Positions 7,606-16,503 of a DNA stretch of 64,000 nucleotides are shown piece by piece (positions within the stretch are counted from its first letter, which is position 1; each line of letters opens with the position of its first letter). The stretch covers positions 1-64,000 of the forward strand of contig CAVJLG010000051.1 of the NCBI GenBank assembly GCA_963650135.1, given 5' to 3'. Made by a program: the position numbers and the translations under genes. The notes under the pieces are model-generated. The model was given only the letters and a program-made list of their open reading frames with translations, was not told the origin of the DNA and did no database searches. The DNA comes from HGM13006 sp963650135. Lineage in GTDB: Bacteria > Bacillota > Clostridia > Oscillospirales > Oscillospiraceae.

Positions 7606-9351
7606 ATGGATACTGTGAAATTGAAAATCAATGGCATGGAAGTGGAAGCCCCTGCCGGCTCCACCATTATCCAGGCCGCAAATCTTGCAGGGGTGAAGAT
7701 TCCCTCCCTCTGCTATCTCAAGGATTTGAACGAAATCGGCGCCTGCCGTATCTGCATGGTAGAGGTCAAGGGCGCAAAGGGCTTGGTGGCCTCCTGCGTC
7801 TATCCCGTCAACGAGGGCATGGAGGTGTTCACCAACACCGAAAAGGTCCGTAAGGCCCGGAAGATGACCCTGGAGCTGATCCTCTCCAACCATCGGATGG
7901 AGTGCCTGACCTGCCGCAGAAGCGGTACCTGTGAGCTCCAGAATCTGGCCCAGGAGTTCGGCATCGATCAGGTTCGGTTCCAGACCCCCAATATGAAGCC
8001 GCAGATCGAGGATTCCGCCGTTCATCTGGTGCGGGATAACTCCAAGTGCGTGCTCTGCCGCCGCTGCGCGGCTGCCTGCCAGAACCAGGGCGTGGGTGTA
8101 ATCGGCTGCAATGAGCGCGGGTTTGTCACCGAAATCGGCAGCCCCTTTGGCCGTGACCTGGTGGAGACGGCCTGCATTTCCTGCGGCCAGTGTATTGTCA
8201 ACTGTCCCACCGGCGCGCTGACCGAGAAGGACGATACCGCAAAGGTATGGGTTGCGCTGGAAGACCCCGAAAAGCATGTGGTGGTTGCAACGGCACCTTC
8301 CGTTCGTGCCGGTCTGGGCGAGTGCTTTGGCATGCCCATCGGCACCAATGTAGAGGGCAAGATGGTGGCAGCACTCCGCCGTCTGGGCTTCAACCAGGTG
8401 TTCGATGTGGATACCGCAGCAGACTTTACCATCATCGAGGAAGGCACGGAGCTGCTGAATCGCATTAAGGAAGGCGGTACCCTGCCGCTGATTACCTCCT
8501 GCTCTCCCGGCTGGGTCCGGTATGCAGAGCAGTATCATCCGGATTTCCTGCCCAATATCTCCTCCTGCAAGTCGCCTCAGGGCATGTTCGGCAGCCTGAT
8601 GAAGACCTATTACGCAGAGAAGATGGGCATTGATCCCAAGAATCTGGTCGTTGTCTCCGTGATGCCCTGCACCGCCAAGAAGTATGAGATTCAGCGGCCT
8701 GATATGGAAGCGGTTCCCGGCTGCAAGGACATTGATATCTCCATCACCACCCGTGAACTGGGTGAGATGATTAAGCGCGCCGGTCTGGACTTTACGGCTC
8801 TGGCCGACGAGCAGTTTGACCCCATCTTCGGCATTGCATCCGGTGCAGCCGACATCTTCGGCGTTACCGGCGGCGTAATGGAGGCGGCCCTCCGTACCGT
8901 TTCCGCCATCCTCATGGGCGACGAGAATGCACCTCTGGAGTTCCACGATGTACGCGGCCTTGAGTCCGTGAAGGAGGCAACCTATGAGCTGCCCGGCAAG
9001 ACCGTTCGGGTGGCAGTAGTTTCCGGCACCAAGAATGCCGGTGAGCTGCTGGATGCCATTCGCAGAGGGGAGAAGGCGTATGACTTCATCGAGGTCATGT
9101 GCTGCCCCGGCGGCTGCATCAATGGCGGCGGTCAGCCCTATGTGCCTGCCAGCATCAAGAACTTTGTGGATTACCGGAGCCTCCGCGCGAAGGCACTGTA
9201 TGACGAGGACGCCGGAAAGACCCTGAGAAAGAGCCATCACAACCCCATTGTCCAGGAGGTCTATGCCAACTATCTGGGCTCCTGGGGCGGCGAGAAGGCC
9301 CATCACATTCTCCACACCAAGTATTACGCACAGCCCAAGTACCGCATCTAA
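7606..9351 (+). CDS. hydA: [FeFe] hydrogenase catalytic subunit (HydA/HndD, group A)
   Basis: A 581-residue enzyme that reduces protons or oxidises H2 at the H-cluster. The N-terminus has a [2Fe-2S] plant-type ferredoxin domain (CYL..GACRIC), a His-Cys [4Fe-4S] region (about 96-109) and a 2[4Fe-4S] ferredoxin (148-200). The H-cluster motifs are TSCSPGW (Cys299), MPCTAKKYE (Cys355) and CCPGGCINGG (Cys500, Cys504), followed by the small C-terminal domain. The first motif is the TSCSPGW variant rather than TSCCPGW. The H-cluster needs dedicated maturases; HydE and HydF lie at 54.9-57.2 kb in this window. Confidence 0.96.
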   Translation: MDTVKLKINGMEVEAPAGSTIIQAANLAGVKIPSLCYLKDLNEIGACRICMVEVKGAKGLVASCVYPVNEGMEVFTNTEKVRKARKMTLELILSNHRMECLTCRRSGTCELQNLAQEFGIDQVRFQTPNMKPQIEDSAVHLVRDNSKCVLCRRCAAACQNQGVGVIGCNERGFVTEIGSPFGRDLVETACISCGQCIVNCPTGALTEKDDTAKVWVALEDPEKHVVVATAPSVRAGLGECFGMPIGTNVEGKMVAALRRLGFNQVFDVDTAADFTIIEEGTELLNRIKEGGTLPLITSCSPGWVRYAEQYHPDFLPNISSCKSPQGMFGSLMKTYYAEKMGIDPKNLVVVSVMPCTAKKYEIQRPDMEAVPGCKDIDISITTRELGEMIKRAGLDFTALADEQFDPIFGIASGAADIFGVTGGVMEAALRTVSAILMGDENAPLEFHDVRGLESVKEATYELPGKTVRVAVVSGTKNAGELLDAIRRGEKAYDFIEVMCCPGGCINGGGQPYVPASIKNFVDYRSLRAKALYDEDAGKTLRKSHHNPIVQEVYANYLGSWGGEKAHHILHTKYYAQPKYRI

Positions 9352-9365
9352 TTATATATGCACTG

Positions 9366-9397
9366 AGCCCCGATCGAGCGTTCGGTCGGGGCTTTTT
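9366..9397 (+). terminator. Terminator of hydrogenase operon
   Basis: AGCCCCGA pairs with TCGGGGCT (9366-9392, partly extended into the loop), followed by TTTTT. Confidence 0.85.
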
Positions 9398-9415
9398 GTA
9401 CTTTTGGTGAACCAC

Positions 9416-9444
9416 TTGTAAAGAAACGAAAAACACAGTATAAT
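9416..9444 (+). promoter_or_regulatory. Promoter of SGNH hydrolase gene
   Basis: TTGTAA (9416-9421), 17-base spacer, TATAAT (9439-9444). Confidence 0.7.
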
Positions 9445-9476
9445 CATACCTCAAGAACGGAATTTCGGAGGTATCC

Positions 9477-10760
9477 ATGAAAAAACGAGCCATTCCGACC
9501 CTGCTTCTTGTGGTTATGGTACTGGTGGGCTGCTTTCAGCTGCCGGTGGAAGCAGTGGACGGCGGATATTGGAGAGAGAGCATCCGGGGGAAAAGCCTGC
9601 TGATTTTGGGAGACAGCTACTGCGCGGGCTACGGACTGGAGCGCCGGGAGGACGCCTGGCCCTATCAGATGGCAGACACCTGGGACCTTACTTATTATGA
9701 CCATGCCATCAGCGGATCGACCTTTGCCACGGGCCCCAACAGCAGTGCGCCAATGGTGGAGCGGGTGAAGGAAATCACAAGGGAACCGCTGGACATTATC
9801 ATCGTCCAAGGGGCCTCCAACGATTGGTCCCACAATATCCCGGTGGGGGAAACCGATTCCCGGGACCCGGAGACGGCTATGGGTGCGCTGAATGTGATTC
9901 TCGACACGCTGGAAGCGGCCCATCCGGAAGCTACACTGGTCTGCTTTACTCCGTGGATTTCCAACGGGACAAAAAATGATTTGAATTTGGAGACAACGGA
10001 CTATCGGGATGCGATGATAGCGCTGTGCCAGGCGCGGGGAATTCTATGCTACGACGCCGCAGACGACCAGACCAATGGCATCCATATGGCGTCGGAGGCG
10101 TTTCGAACGGAGTATTGCCTGACGCCCACGGACCGCTGGCATATGAATCCCAAGGGGCAGGCGATGTTTGCGCCGGTGTTTTCTCAGTGGCTTCAAAATA
10201 CCCTTTATGGGCCTGTGGTTCCGGCGGATCAGTTTGCGGACTTGATTCCGGCGGAAGCGGAGCTCAGAGACGCGGTGGGAACCCTGTATACCGCCGGGAT
10301 TATGCGCGGCACCGCAGAGCATCTGTTTTCTCCTGCCCGCGCTGCCACAAGGGAGACGCTGGCGGTGACGCTATATCGCATTGCAGGCAGCCCGGAAGTG
10401 ACCCTTGGGAGTTTTACCGATGTGACCGGCAATTTAGATGCCATCAGTTGGGCCGTGGAGCATACGGTGCTGGCGGGAAACGGGGAATTTCATCCCAAAC
10501 AGAGCCTTACGCGGCAGAAGCTTGCAATGGCGCTGTTCCGCTATTATACAGAGGTTGCGGAGAAAGAGGTCACGGCGCTGACCGGCGTTGGCGGTTATCC
10601 GGACCGGGAAGCACTGTCGGACGATGCAGCAGCGGCCTTTGGCTGGGCACTGCATCAGGGGCTGCTTGCGGCGGAGGATGGCGCGCTTCGGCCCAATGGA
10701 CTGGTGTCCCGGGGGCAGCTGGCAAAGAGCTTGGCAAAATTCCTACAAATCATCGGCTAA
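9477..10760 (+). CDS. Secreted SGNH/GDSL hydrolase with S-layer-homology-like repeats
   Basis: A 427-residue exported protein. A signal peptide (about 1-26) is followed by an SGNH-type esterase domain with block I GDSYCAGYG and block V DRWHMNPKG (catalytic Asp/His). After about residue 245 come S-layer-homology-like repeats (for example LYTAGIMRGT, ATRETLAVTLYRIAG and RQKLAMALFRYY), which usually bind secondary cell-wall polymers. It is probably a cell-surface esterase acting on a wall glycan or lipid; the substrate is unknown. GGAGG precedes ATG 9477, and promoter and terminator flank it as a single gene. Confidence 0.85.
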   Translation: MKKRAIPTLLLVVMVLVGCFQLPVEAVDGGYWRESIRGKSLLILGDSYCAGYGLERREDAWPYQMADTWDLTYYDHAISGSTFATGPNSSAPMVERVKEITREPLDIIIVQGASNDWSHNIPVGETDSRDPETAMGALNVILDTLEAAHPEATLVCFTPWISNGTKNDLNLETTDYRDAMIALCQARGILCYDAADDQTNGIHMASEAFRTEYCLTPTDRWHMNPKGQAMFAPVFSQWLQNTLYGPVVPADQFADLIPAEAELRDAVGTLYTAGIMRGTAEHLFSPARAATRETLAVTLYRIAGSPEVTLGSFTDVTGNLDAISWAVEHTVLAGNGEFHPKQSLTRQKLAMALFRYYTEVAEKEVTALTGVGGYPDREALSDDAAAAFGWALHQGLLAAEDGALRPNGLVSRGQLAKSLAKFLQIIG

Positions 10761-10785
10761 TTTTCGCTGAAAGTTATGATACTTT

Positions 10786-10801
10786 AACGCATAAATGCGT
10801 T
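10786..10801. promoter_or_regulatory. Palindrome overlapping aroG promoter
   Basis: AACGCAT-AA-ATGCGTT, a perfect 7+2+7 inverted repeat whose right arm reaches the first two bases of the -35 box. This placement suits a repressor operator. Confidence 0.5.
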
Positions 10802-10828
10802 GCATTATTGAATTACTTGTGCTATAAT
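10800..10828 (+). promoter_or_regulatory. Promoter of DAHP synthase gene
   Basis: TTGCAT (10800-10805), 17-base spacer, TATAAT (10823-10828). Confidence 0.75.
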
Positions 10829-10865
10829 CATTCCACAAATGAAAGATAGAAAGGCATGAATACCC

Positions 10866-11906
10866 ATGGATACCCTAAAGAACATGAAATTTCTCCGGAA
10901 GCTTCCCACCCCGGAAGAGGTGCAGCAGTCCATTCCCCTGTCCAAAGAAGGGGCAGCGGCCAAGGCAAAGCGCGACCAGGAGATTGCAAATATTTTTTCC
11001 GGCAAGGATGATCGAATCCTGCTGATTATCGGCCCCTGCTCGGCGGATCGGGAGGATGCGGTGCTGGAGTATATCCATCGGCTGGTTCCCATTCAGGAAA
11101 AGGTCAAGGATAAGATTTTGATGGTGCCCCGGATTTACACCAATAAGCCCCGCACCACCGGCGACGGCTATAAGGGCATCGCCTCCCAGCCGGACCCCAC
11201 GGAGCAGCCCGATATGGTCAAGGGCCTGATCTCCATGCGGCATATGCATGTGCGGGCGGTCAATGAAACCGGCTTTACCTGCGCCGATGAGATGCTCTAT
11301 CCCGGCAACGACGGTTATCTGGCGGATGTGCTGAGCTATGTGGCCGTGGGCGCACGCTCGGTGGAGAACCAGCAGCATCGTCTGGTGGCCAGCGGTCTGG
11401 CGGTGCCGGTGGGCATGAAGAACCCCACCTCCGGCGACCTGAGCGTGATGCTCAACTCTATTACTGCGGCCCAGCATCCCCATGTGCTGTCCTATTGCAG
11501 CTGGGAGGTGGAGACGCAGGGCAATCCCTTGGCCCACGCCATTCTCCGGGGCTATGTGGACAACACCGGACGGACTCGGCCCAACTACCACTATGAGGAC
11601 CTGATGGGCCTTTACGAGCAGTATCAGGCCAAAAATCTTCAGAACATGGCGGTAATTGTGGATACCAACCACGCAAACTCCGGTAAGAATCACCTCCAGC
11701 AGCCCCGCATCGTCAACGAGGTGATGCATGCCTGCCGCCATTCCGGTGAAATCCGCGGCATGGTCAAGGGCTTTATGGTGGAGAGCTATCTGGAGGACGG
11801 CAATCAGAAGGTGGGCGAGGGCATCTATGGCAAGTCCATCACCGATCCTTGCCTGGGCTGGGAAAAGACCGAGAAGATGATTTTCGAGCTGGCAGACCAG
11901 CTGTAA
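10866..11906 (+). CDS. aroG: 3-deoxy-7-phosphoheptulonate synthase (class I, AroFGH)
   Basis: First enzyme of the shikimate pathway: condenses phosphoenolpyruvate and erythrose 4-phosphate to DAHP. The 346-residue length and segments such as LLIIGPCSADRED, PRIYTNKPRTTG and DTNHANSGK (metal and phosphate binding) identify the metal-dependent class I enzyme. The usual N-terminal feedback region is present. No other aromatic-pathway gene is adjacent, so it is transcribed alone. A perfect palindrome over its promoter suggests dedicated repression, possibly by an aromatic-amino-acid regulator (inference). Confidence 0.95.
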   Translation: MDTLKNMKFLRKLPTPEEVQQSIPLSKEGAAAKAKRDQEIANIFSGKDDRILLIIGPCSADREDAVLEYIHRLVPIQEKVKDKILMVPRIYTNKPRTTGDGYKGIASQPDPTEQPDMVKGLISMRHMHVRAVNETGFTCADEMLYPGNDGYLADVLSYVAVGARSVENQQHRLVASGLAVPVGMKNPTSGDLSVMLNSITAAQHPHVLSYCSWEVETQGNPLAHAILRGYVDNTGRTRPNYHYEDLMGLYEQYQAKNLQNMAVIVDTNHANSGKNHLQQPRIVNEVMHACRHSGEIRGMVKGFMVESYLEDGNQKVGEGIYGKSITDPCLGWEKTEKMIFELADQL

Positions 11907-11947
11907 AGTAAGCGTTCAAAAGAATTGGAACATTCCGCGGGGAAGGC

Positions 11948-11976
11948 TTGCATGTTTCCGGGCGGTGCGATATAAT
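11948..11976 (+). promoter_or_regulatory. Promoter of cytidylate-kinase-like gene
   Basis: TTGCAT (11948-11953), 17-base spacer, TATAAT (11971-11976). Confidence 0.7.
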
Positions 11977-12007
11977 GGAAGTATCTCAAAGGGAAGGCTG
12001 TGATCCT

Positions 12008-12655
12008 ATGAAACAATATCCCATGATCACCATCAGCCGTCAGTACGGTACCGACGGACATCAGATTGCCAAGTTCCTTGCAGAAAAGCTGGGGATCCCC
12101 TTTTACGACAAGGACCTGATTTCCATCGCCTCGCGTGAGACTCGGTTTGCGGAGAAGGCCTTTGACGAGGCGGAGAAAACCGCAACGACTACCCTGGGCT
12201 ATATGCTCAGTAACCGCAGCAACCGCAGCGTATATGGCATGCCGCTGAACGACCAGCTGTTTATGGTGCAGTCCGGCGTGATTCGCACCATTGCGGATAA
12301 GGGCCCGGCTGTGATTGTTGGACGGTGCGCCGACTATGTGCTCTCCGGCTATAAGCCCACCATCGACATTTTCCTTCAGGCCAGTACAGAGGCCCGGACG
12401 AAGACTGTCATGGAGCGGGAAAACGTGTCGAAGAAGGAAGCGCAGACCCGGATTGCCCGGATGGATAAGTCCCGCGCAACCTATTATAACTACTATACCG
12501 ACCAGAAGTGGAGCGACCTCAACAACTATGACATCGCGTTGAACGTCAGCCACTTAACCGCTGAAGAGGCGGCTGGCTTGCTGGCAACCTTCATCAACCA
12601 GGTGGTGGAGAAAACCAGCCTGGTGGAAGAGGAAGCCCAGGAAGAGCAGAAATAA
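12008..12655 (+). CDS. Cytidylate kinase-like family protein
   Basis: A 215-residue P-loop kinase-like protein (PF13189-type). The N-terminus ITISRQYGTDGHQIAKFLA matches the family, which resembles Cmk but lacks a proven nucleotide-monophosphate substrate. A later segment AVIVGRCADYVLS is also characteristic. The C-terminal tail is acidic. I chose ATG 12008, preceded by GGGAAGG; a longer reading from 11948 would run through the promoter. Single gene with its own promoter and terminator. Confidence 0.82.
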   Translation: MKQYPMITISRQYGTDGHQIAKFLAEKLGIPFYDKDLISIASRETRFAEKAFDEAEKTATTTLGYMLSNRSNRSVYGMPLNDQLFMVQSGVIRTIADKGPAVIVGRCADYVLSGYKPTIDIFLQASTEARTKTVMERENVSKKEAQTRIARMDKSRATYYNYYTDQKWSDLNNYDIALNVSHLTAEEAAGLLATFINQVVEKTSLVEEEAQEEQK

Positions 12656-12664
12656 TCTACATAG

Positions 12665-12702
12665 AACAGGCCGCTGCATGGGTTTGTGCAGCGGCCTGTT
12701 TT
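12665..12702 (+). terminator. Intrinsic terminator
   Basis: AACAGGCCGCTGCA pairs with TGCAGCGGCCTGTT around an 8-base loop, then TT. Confidence 0.85.
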
Positions 12703-12732
12703 GCATTTGAAAGCGGATTGCGTCGAGAACGG

Positions 12733-12761
12733 TTGCATTTTACGGAGAATTCTAGTATACT
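12733..12761 (+). promoter_or_regulatory. Promoter of iorAB
   Basis: TTGCAT (12733-12738), 17-base spacer, TATACT (12756-12761). Confidence 0.65.
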
Positions 12762-12803
12762 TAACTAACAACATAACGCATTACATCCATAAAGTATCGG
12801 ATC

Positions 12804-14558
12804 GTGCCGGAAAGGACGGAACTGAGTTTGAAAGAATTATACATCGGCAATGCGGCGGTCAGCCGGGGACTTTATGAGGCTGGATGCAGTCTGATCTCCA
12901 GCTATCCGGGTACGCCCTCCACGGAAATTACCGAGGAAGCGGCCAAATATCCTGAAATTTATGCAGAATGGGCCCCAAACGAGAAGGTAGCCTTGGAAAC
13001 GGCCTTTGGCGCATCCCTGGCGGGGGTTCGCAGCTGCTGTGCCATGAAGCATGTGGGATTGAATGTGGCGGCAGACCCGCTGTTTACCCTGTCCTATACC
13101 GGCGTCAACGGCGGCATTGTCATCTGTGTGGCAGACGACCCGGGTATGCATTCCTCCCAGAACGAGCAGGATTCCCGGCACTATGCCATTGCGGCCAAGG
13201 TGCCCATGCTGGAGCCCTCGGATTCCGCAGAGGCCAAGGCATTTGCCAAGGCGGCCTTTGAACTGTCAGAGGAATACGATACGCCGGTGATCCTGCGGAT
13301 GTGCACCCGAATTTCCCATTCCCAGAGCATCATTGAGCTGGAGGAGCGCGTGGTTCCGCCGAAGAAGCCCTATGAGAGAAACGTTGCCAAGTACGTTATG
13401 ATGCCTGCCTATGCCATTGCCCGGCATCCCAAGGTGGAGGCCCGGACGGAAGCGCTGCGGCAATTGGCAGAGAACTGTCCCTATAACCGGGTGGAGATGG
13501 GCGGCACGCAGCTAGGCATCATCACCTCCGGCACCTGCTATCAGTATGTGAAAGAGGTGTTTGGTAACAGCGTCAGCGTATTGAAGCTGGGTATGCTGAA
13601 CCCGTTGCCAATCGATTTGATTCGGAACTTTGCCGAGAAGGTAGACCGTCTGGTGGTGGTAGAAGAGCTGGACGGCATCATTGAGCGCCACTGTAAGGCC
13701 CTGGGACTCCAGGTGGAGGGAAAAAATCTGTTCCCGCCCCTGGGGGAGTTCTCTCAGAAAACCGTGGCAAAGGCGTTTGGACTGCCGGAGAAGCCTACCC
13801 TGTCCATTGATACCGGTATCCCGGCCCGTCCGCCTATGATGTGCGCCGGATGTCCGCACCGGGGAATGTACTATACCCTGGCGAAGAACAAGTGCACAGT
13901 CATCGGCGATATCGGCTGCTATACCCTGGGGGCCCAGGCACCGCTGAGCTCTGTGGATTCCACCCTTTGCATGGGCGCATCGGTATCCGGGCTTCACGGC
14001 TTTAACAAGGCCATGGGCCAGGAGGGGGAGCAGCATACCGTGGGCGTAATTGGCGATTCCACTTTCATTCACTCCGGCGTAACGGGCCTCATCAACATTG
14101 CCTATAACGGCTCTAATTCCACCGTGATTATTTTGGATAACTCTATCACCGGCATGACCGGCCATCAGCAGAACCCCACCACCGGCTACAACATCAAGGG
14201 CGATCCTGCCGGAAAAATCGATCTGGAGAGCCTGTGCCGGTCAATTGGCATTCGTCGAGTGCGGGTGGTAGACCCTTACGATCTTGCCCAGTGCGATGCG
14301 GTGCTGAAGGAAGAACTGGCTGCGCCGGAGCCCTCGGTGATTATCTCCCGTCGGCCCTGCGTGCTGCTGAAATATGTAAAAACAAAGCCCGCGCTGCATG
14401 TAGATCAGGATAAGTGCCGGGGCTGCAAAAAATGCATGGGCTTTGGTTGCCCGGCCATTGCCATGCACGGGAAAAAGGCGGCGGTGGATCCGACGCTGTG
14501 CGTTGGCTGCGGCGTATGTCAGCAGATTTGCCCCTTTGACGCATTTGGGGAGGTGTGA
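12804..14558 (+). CDS. iorA: Indolepyruvate:ferredoxin oxidoreductase, alpha subunit
   Basis: Oxygen-sensitive thiamine-diphosphate enzyme that converts aryl-pyruvates, from transaminated aromatic amino acids, plus CoA to aryl-acetyl-CoA, reducing ferredoxin. The 584-residue subunit has an N-terminal pyrimidine-binding domain (SYPGTPSTEI), a TPP-binding domain (GDIGCYTLG) and a C-terminal 2[4Fe-4S] ferredoxin (CRGCKKCMGFGCP and CVGCGVCQQICP). It overlaps the region of the iorB ribosome site and is co-transcribed with it. The start is uncertain: GTG 12804 has no clear ribosome site, while TTG 12828 has AGGA upstream. Confidence 0.93.
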   Translation: MPERTELSLKELYIGNAAVSRGLYEAGCSLISSYPGTPSTEITEEAAKYPEIYAEWAPNEKVALETAFGASLAGVRSCCAMKHVGLNVAADPLFTLSYTGVNGGIVICVADDPGMHSSQNEQDSRHYAIAAKVPMLEPSDSAEAKAFAKAAFELSEEYDTPVILRMCTRISHSQSIIELEERVVPPKKPYERNVAKYVMMPAYAIARHPKVEARTEALRQLAENCPYNRVEMGGTQLGIITSGTCYQYVKEVFGNSVSVLKLGMLNPLPIDLIRNFAEKVDRLVVVEELDGIIERHCKALGLQVEGKNLFPPLGEFSQKTVAKAFGLPEKPTLSIDTGIPARPPMMCAGCPHRGMYYTLAKNKCTVIGDIGCYTLGAQAPLSSVDSTLCMGASVSGLHGFNKAMGQEGEQHTVGVIGDSTFIHSGVTGLINIAYNGSNSTVIILDNSITGMTGHQQNPTTGYNIKGDPAGKIDLESLCRSIGIRRVRVVDPYDLAQCDAVLKEELAAPEPSVIISRRPCVLLKYVKTKPALHVDQDKCRGCKKCMGFGCPAIAMHGKKAAVDPTLCVGCGVCQQICPFDAFGEV

Positions 14559-14560
14559 CC

Positions 14561-15133
14561 ATGGAGACGAAAAGCATTATGATTGTGGGCGTAGGCGGTC
14601 AGGGCAGCCTGCTTGCCAGTAAGCTGTTGGGACGGCTGCTGGTGGACGAGGGCTATGACGTCAAGGTGTCTGAGGTCCACGGAATGAGCCAGCGAGGCGG
14701 CAGCGTGGTGACCTATGTGCGCTTTGGGGACAAGGTCTATTCGCCCATTATCGACACCGGCGAGGCGGACCTGATTGTGTCCTTCGAGAAAATCGAGGCA
14801 GCCCGGTGGCTGTCCAATCTCAAGCCCCAGGGCGTGATTGTGGTGAATACCCAGCAGGTGGACCCTATGCCAGTGATTATCGGCGCGGCGGAATATCCAT
14901 CCGGCGTACTGCCCGAAATGGAGGCGGCAGGGGCGAAGATCGATGCGGTGGATGCATTGACCCTGGCCGAGCAGGCAGGTTCCGCAAAAGCGGCCAATAT
15001 TGTGCTCATGGGTCGGGTGGCAAAGTATTTCGACATCCCCTATGAAAAATGGATTGCAGCCATTGAGAACACCGTGGCCCCCAAATTTGTGGAGCTGAAC
15101 AAGCGAGCATTTGAATTGGGCTATCATGCGTAA
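14561..15133 (+). CDS. iorB: Indolepyruvate:ferredoxin oxidoreductase, beta subunit
   Basis: The 190-residue gamma-type domain partner of IorA, with the N-terminal signature IMIVGVGGQGSLLASKLLG and the SEVHGMSQRGGSV segment found in 2-oxoacid:ferredoxin oxidoreductases. With IorA it forms the complete enzyme for aromatic amino-acid fermentation. The reduced ferredoxin could feed the hydrogenase at 4.4-9.4 kb (inference). ATG 14561 is 7 bases from GGAGG; a GTG at 14555 is too close to that site. Confidence 0.93.
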   Translation: METKSIMIVGVGGQGSLLASKLLGRLLVDEGYDVKVSEVHGMSQRGGSVVTYVRFGDKVYSPIIDTGEADLIVSFEKIEAARWLSNLKPQGVIVVNTQQVDPMPVIIGAAEYPSGVLPEMEAAGAKIDAVDALTLAEQAGSAKAANIVLMGRVAKYFDIPYEKWIAAIENTVAPKFVELNKRAFELGYHA

Positions 15134-15144
15134 AATGTGAAAAA

Positions 15145-15179
15145 GCGGCGGCTTGACATCGTTGTCAGGCCGCCGTTTT
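15145..15179 (+). terminator. Terminator of iorAB
   Basis: GCGGCGGC-TTGACA stem pairs with TGTCA-GGCCGCCG, then TTTT. It lies in the gap towards the convergent HD gene. Confidence 0.8.
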
Positions 15180-15192
15180 GCGATCATTCTAT

Positions 15193-15771
15193 TTATTCGC
15201 CGTGCTCAAATACCCGAAGCCGCAGCTGGTGAAACTCTCGATATGCGTCGGTATTGGAGAGCTTCGACAGGGCGCATTCCAGCCGGTAATAATACCAAGA
15301 CTGCTTGGCGCGGCTTTTCTGATGGAAAAATTCCCAGAGATCGTCGCCGTATTCCTCATAATCCCGGGCGATGCCGCGGAGATTAGAGAGCTTATCCGCC
15401 AGATAAATCTGTGCCACGGCCAAGTCGGTGCTTTCCTCCAGCGCGGCGATGGTTTCTTCTTTCCGCACCAGCCAGGTGTCCTCGGGGGGCAGATCAGGCC
15501 GCTTATTTTCACTCATGGCCTGCACCAAAGAGGCAATGCGGCTGTCAAATTTCGCTTCCAGGGCTTCGGCAGTCACGGCAGTATCCTCCACCACGTCGTG
15601 AAGAACTGCGGCGGCCAGCACCTCTTGGTCCTGGGTCATGGTTGCGGTGATAGCGGCAGCCTCAGTGCAGTGCAGAATATATGGCGTGTGTCCGTCTCGC
15701 CGCATGGCGCCGGCATGGGCCTTTGCAGCAAAGATAATGGCACGATCCAGTAGGGTGAGTTGTTCCTCCAT
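15193..15771 (-). CDS. HD-domain protein, (p)ppGpp hydrolase-like (MESH1/SpoT HD type)
   Basis: A 192-residue stand-alone HD phosphohydrolase. The motif series HAGAMRRDGHTPYILH, AAVLHDVVEDT and LADKLSNLR matches the hydrolase half of RelA/SpoT proteins and the small alarmone hydrolases; no synthetase or TGS domain is present. It probably removes pyrophosphate from (p)ppGpp or a similar nucleotide. Start ATG at 15771 has GGAGG seven bases upstream on this strand. It is convergent with iorB. Confidence 0.82.
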   Translation of the reverse strand: MEEQLTLLDRAIIFAAKAHAGAMRRDGHTPYILHCTEAAAITATMTQDQEVLAAAVLHDVVEDTAVTAEALEAKFDSRIASLVQAMSENKRPDLPPEDTWLVRKEETIAALEESTDLAVAQIYLADKLSNLRGIARDYEEYGDDLWEFFHQKSRAKQSWYYYRLECALSKLSNTDAYREFHQLRLRVFEHGE

Positions 15772-15878
15772 AGTTTTTCCTCCATTGGGGCCTTGCCCCA
15801 GATTCCTCATTACAGGACAACATTATACGAGGTTTTTTCAAATATGCAAGATGTTTTTACGCATCTTTTTTGGACTAC

Positions 15879-15907
15879 TTGCAGAAAATCATTTGGGTGA
15901 GTATAAT
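15879..15907 (+). promoter_or_regulatory. Promoter of 99-residue gene
   Basis: TTGCAG (15879-15884), 17-base spacer, TATAAT (15902-15907). Confidence 0.7.
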
Positions 15908-15940
15908 AAATAAAAAACGTGCAGGATTGCGAGGGATACC

Positions 15941-16240
15941 ATGGATCAGAAAGCAGAAAACGTGGTGCAGAATGTGGGTGCCATGGCGGAGGTTACCTCC
16001 GTGTTTTATAACAGCATCATCAAGCAGGTGCCCAAGGATGTAGCATTGGTGCTGACCCAGCATTTTATGGATATCACCATTGCGCGCCCGGTGAACGTCA
16101 ACCTCAGTGCAGCTGCTGCGGCGGCAAAGGCCATAGAGGCGCAGCGCCGGGCCATGGAGAAGCGGCAGAACCCGCCCAAAGCGCCCGATACGCCGCCCCA
16201 GACGCCCCAAACGGAGGAGGAACCGCCGAAGACGGAATAA
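15941..16240 (+). CDS. Hypothetical protein, 99 residues
   Basis: I do not recognise the family. The first 60 residues are a plausible folded domain (AEVTSVFYNSIIKQVPKDVALVLTQ begins a likely helix-rich segment; key residues only), followed by an Ala-rich helix and a Pro/Glu-rich disordered tail. There is no signal peptide or membrane segment. It has a consensus promoter of its own and GAGGG before ATG 15941, so it is likely expressed. Confidence 0.65.
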   Translation: MDQKAENVVQNVGAMAEVTSVFYNSIIKQVPKDVALVLTQHFMDITIARPVNVNLSAAAAAAKAIEAQRRAMEKRQNPPKAPDTPPQTPQTEEEPPKTE

Positions 16241-16393
16241 GGTCGTTTTTTGGAATTTACAAAATGTCCATATTTTCGTTAAAAAACGTCCATAAGTACC
16301 CGGTATCATGAAATCATCAAACAAAACCTCCACAGTTTGTTTGATACCCTTCCTTTTTCTCCTCTTTTTTTACTCCTTACATTTTCCTCGAGT

Positions 16394-16425
16394 ACACCCG
16401 CAGATGAGTTATCATCTGCGGGTGT
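16394..16425. repeat. Perfect 14-bp inverted repeat (terminator-like hairpin)
   Basis: ACACCCGCAGATGA and TCATCTGCGGGTGT flank a GTTA loop. Only ATTCT follows, so terminator strength is doubtful. It lies in the 263-base gap 16241-16503, which otherwise holds a T-rich tract (16330-16384) and a GGAGG site for the next gene. Confidence 0.7.
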
Positions 16426-16503
16426 ATTCTGTATGTGGGCTGAGTAATTTTTCGGGATGCGGGCATACTGCATCTGTAGCAAACTTGCAGGAGGAAAAAT
16501 CAG

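Noticed and set aside
7588..9315. Long open frame antisense to hydA
   Set aside because: Shadow of the hydrogenase gene; no family resemblance, no ribosome site.
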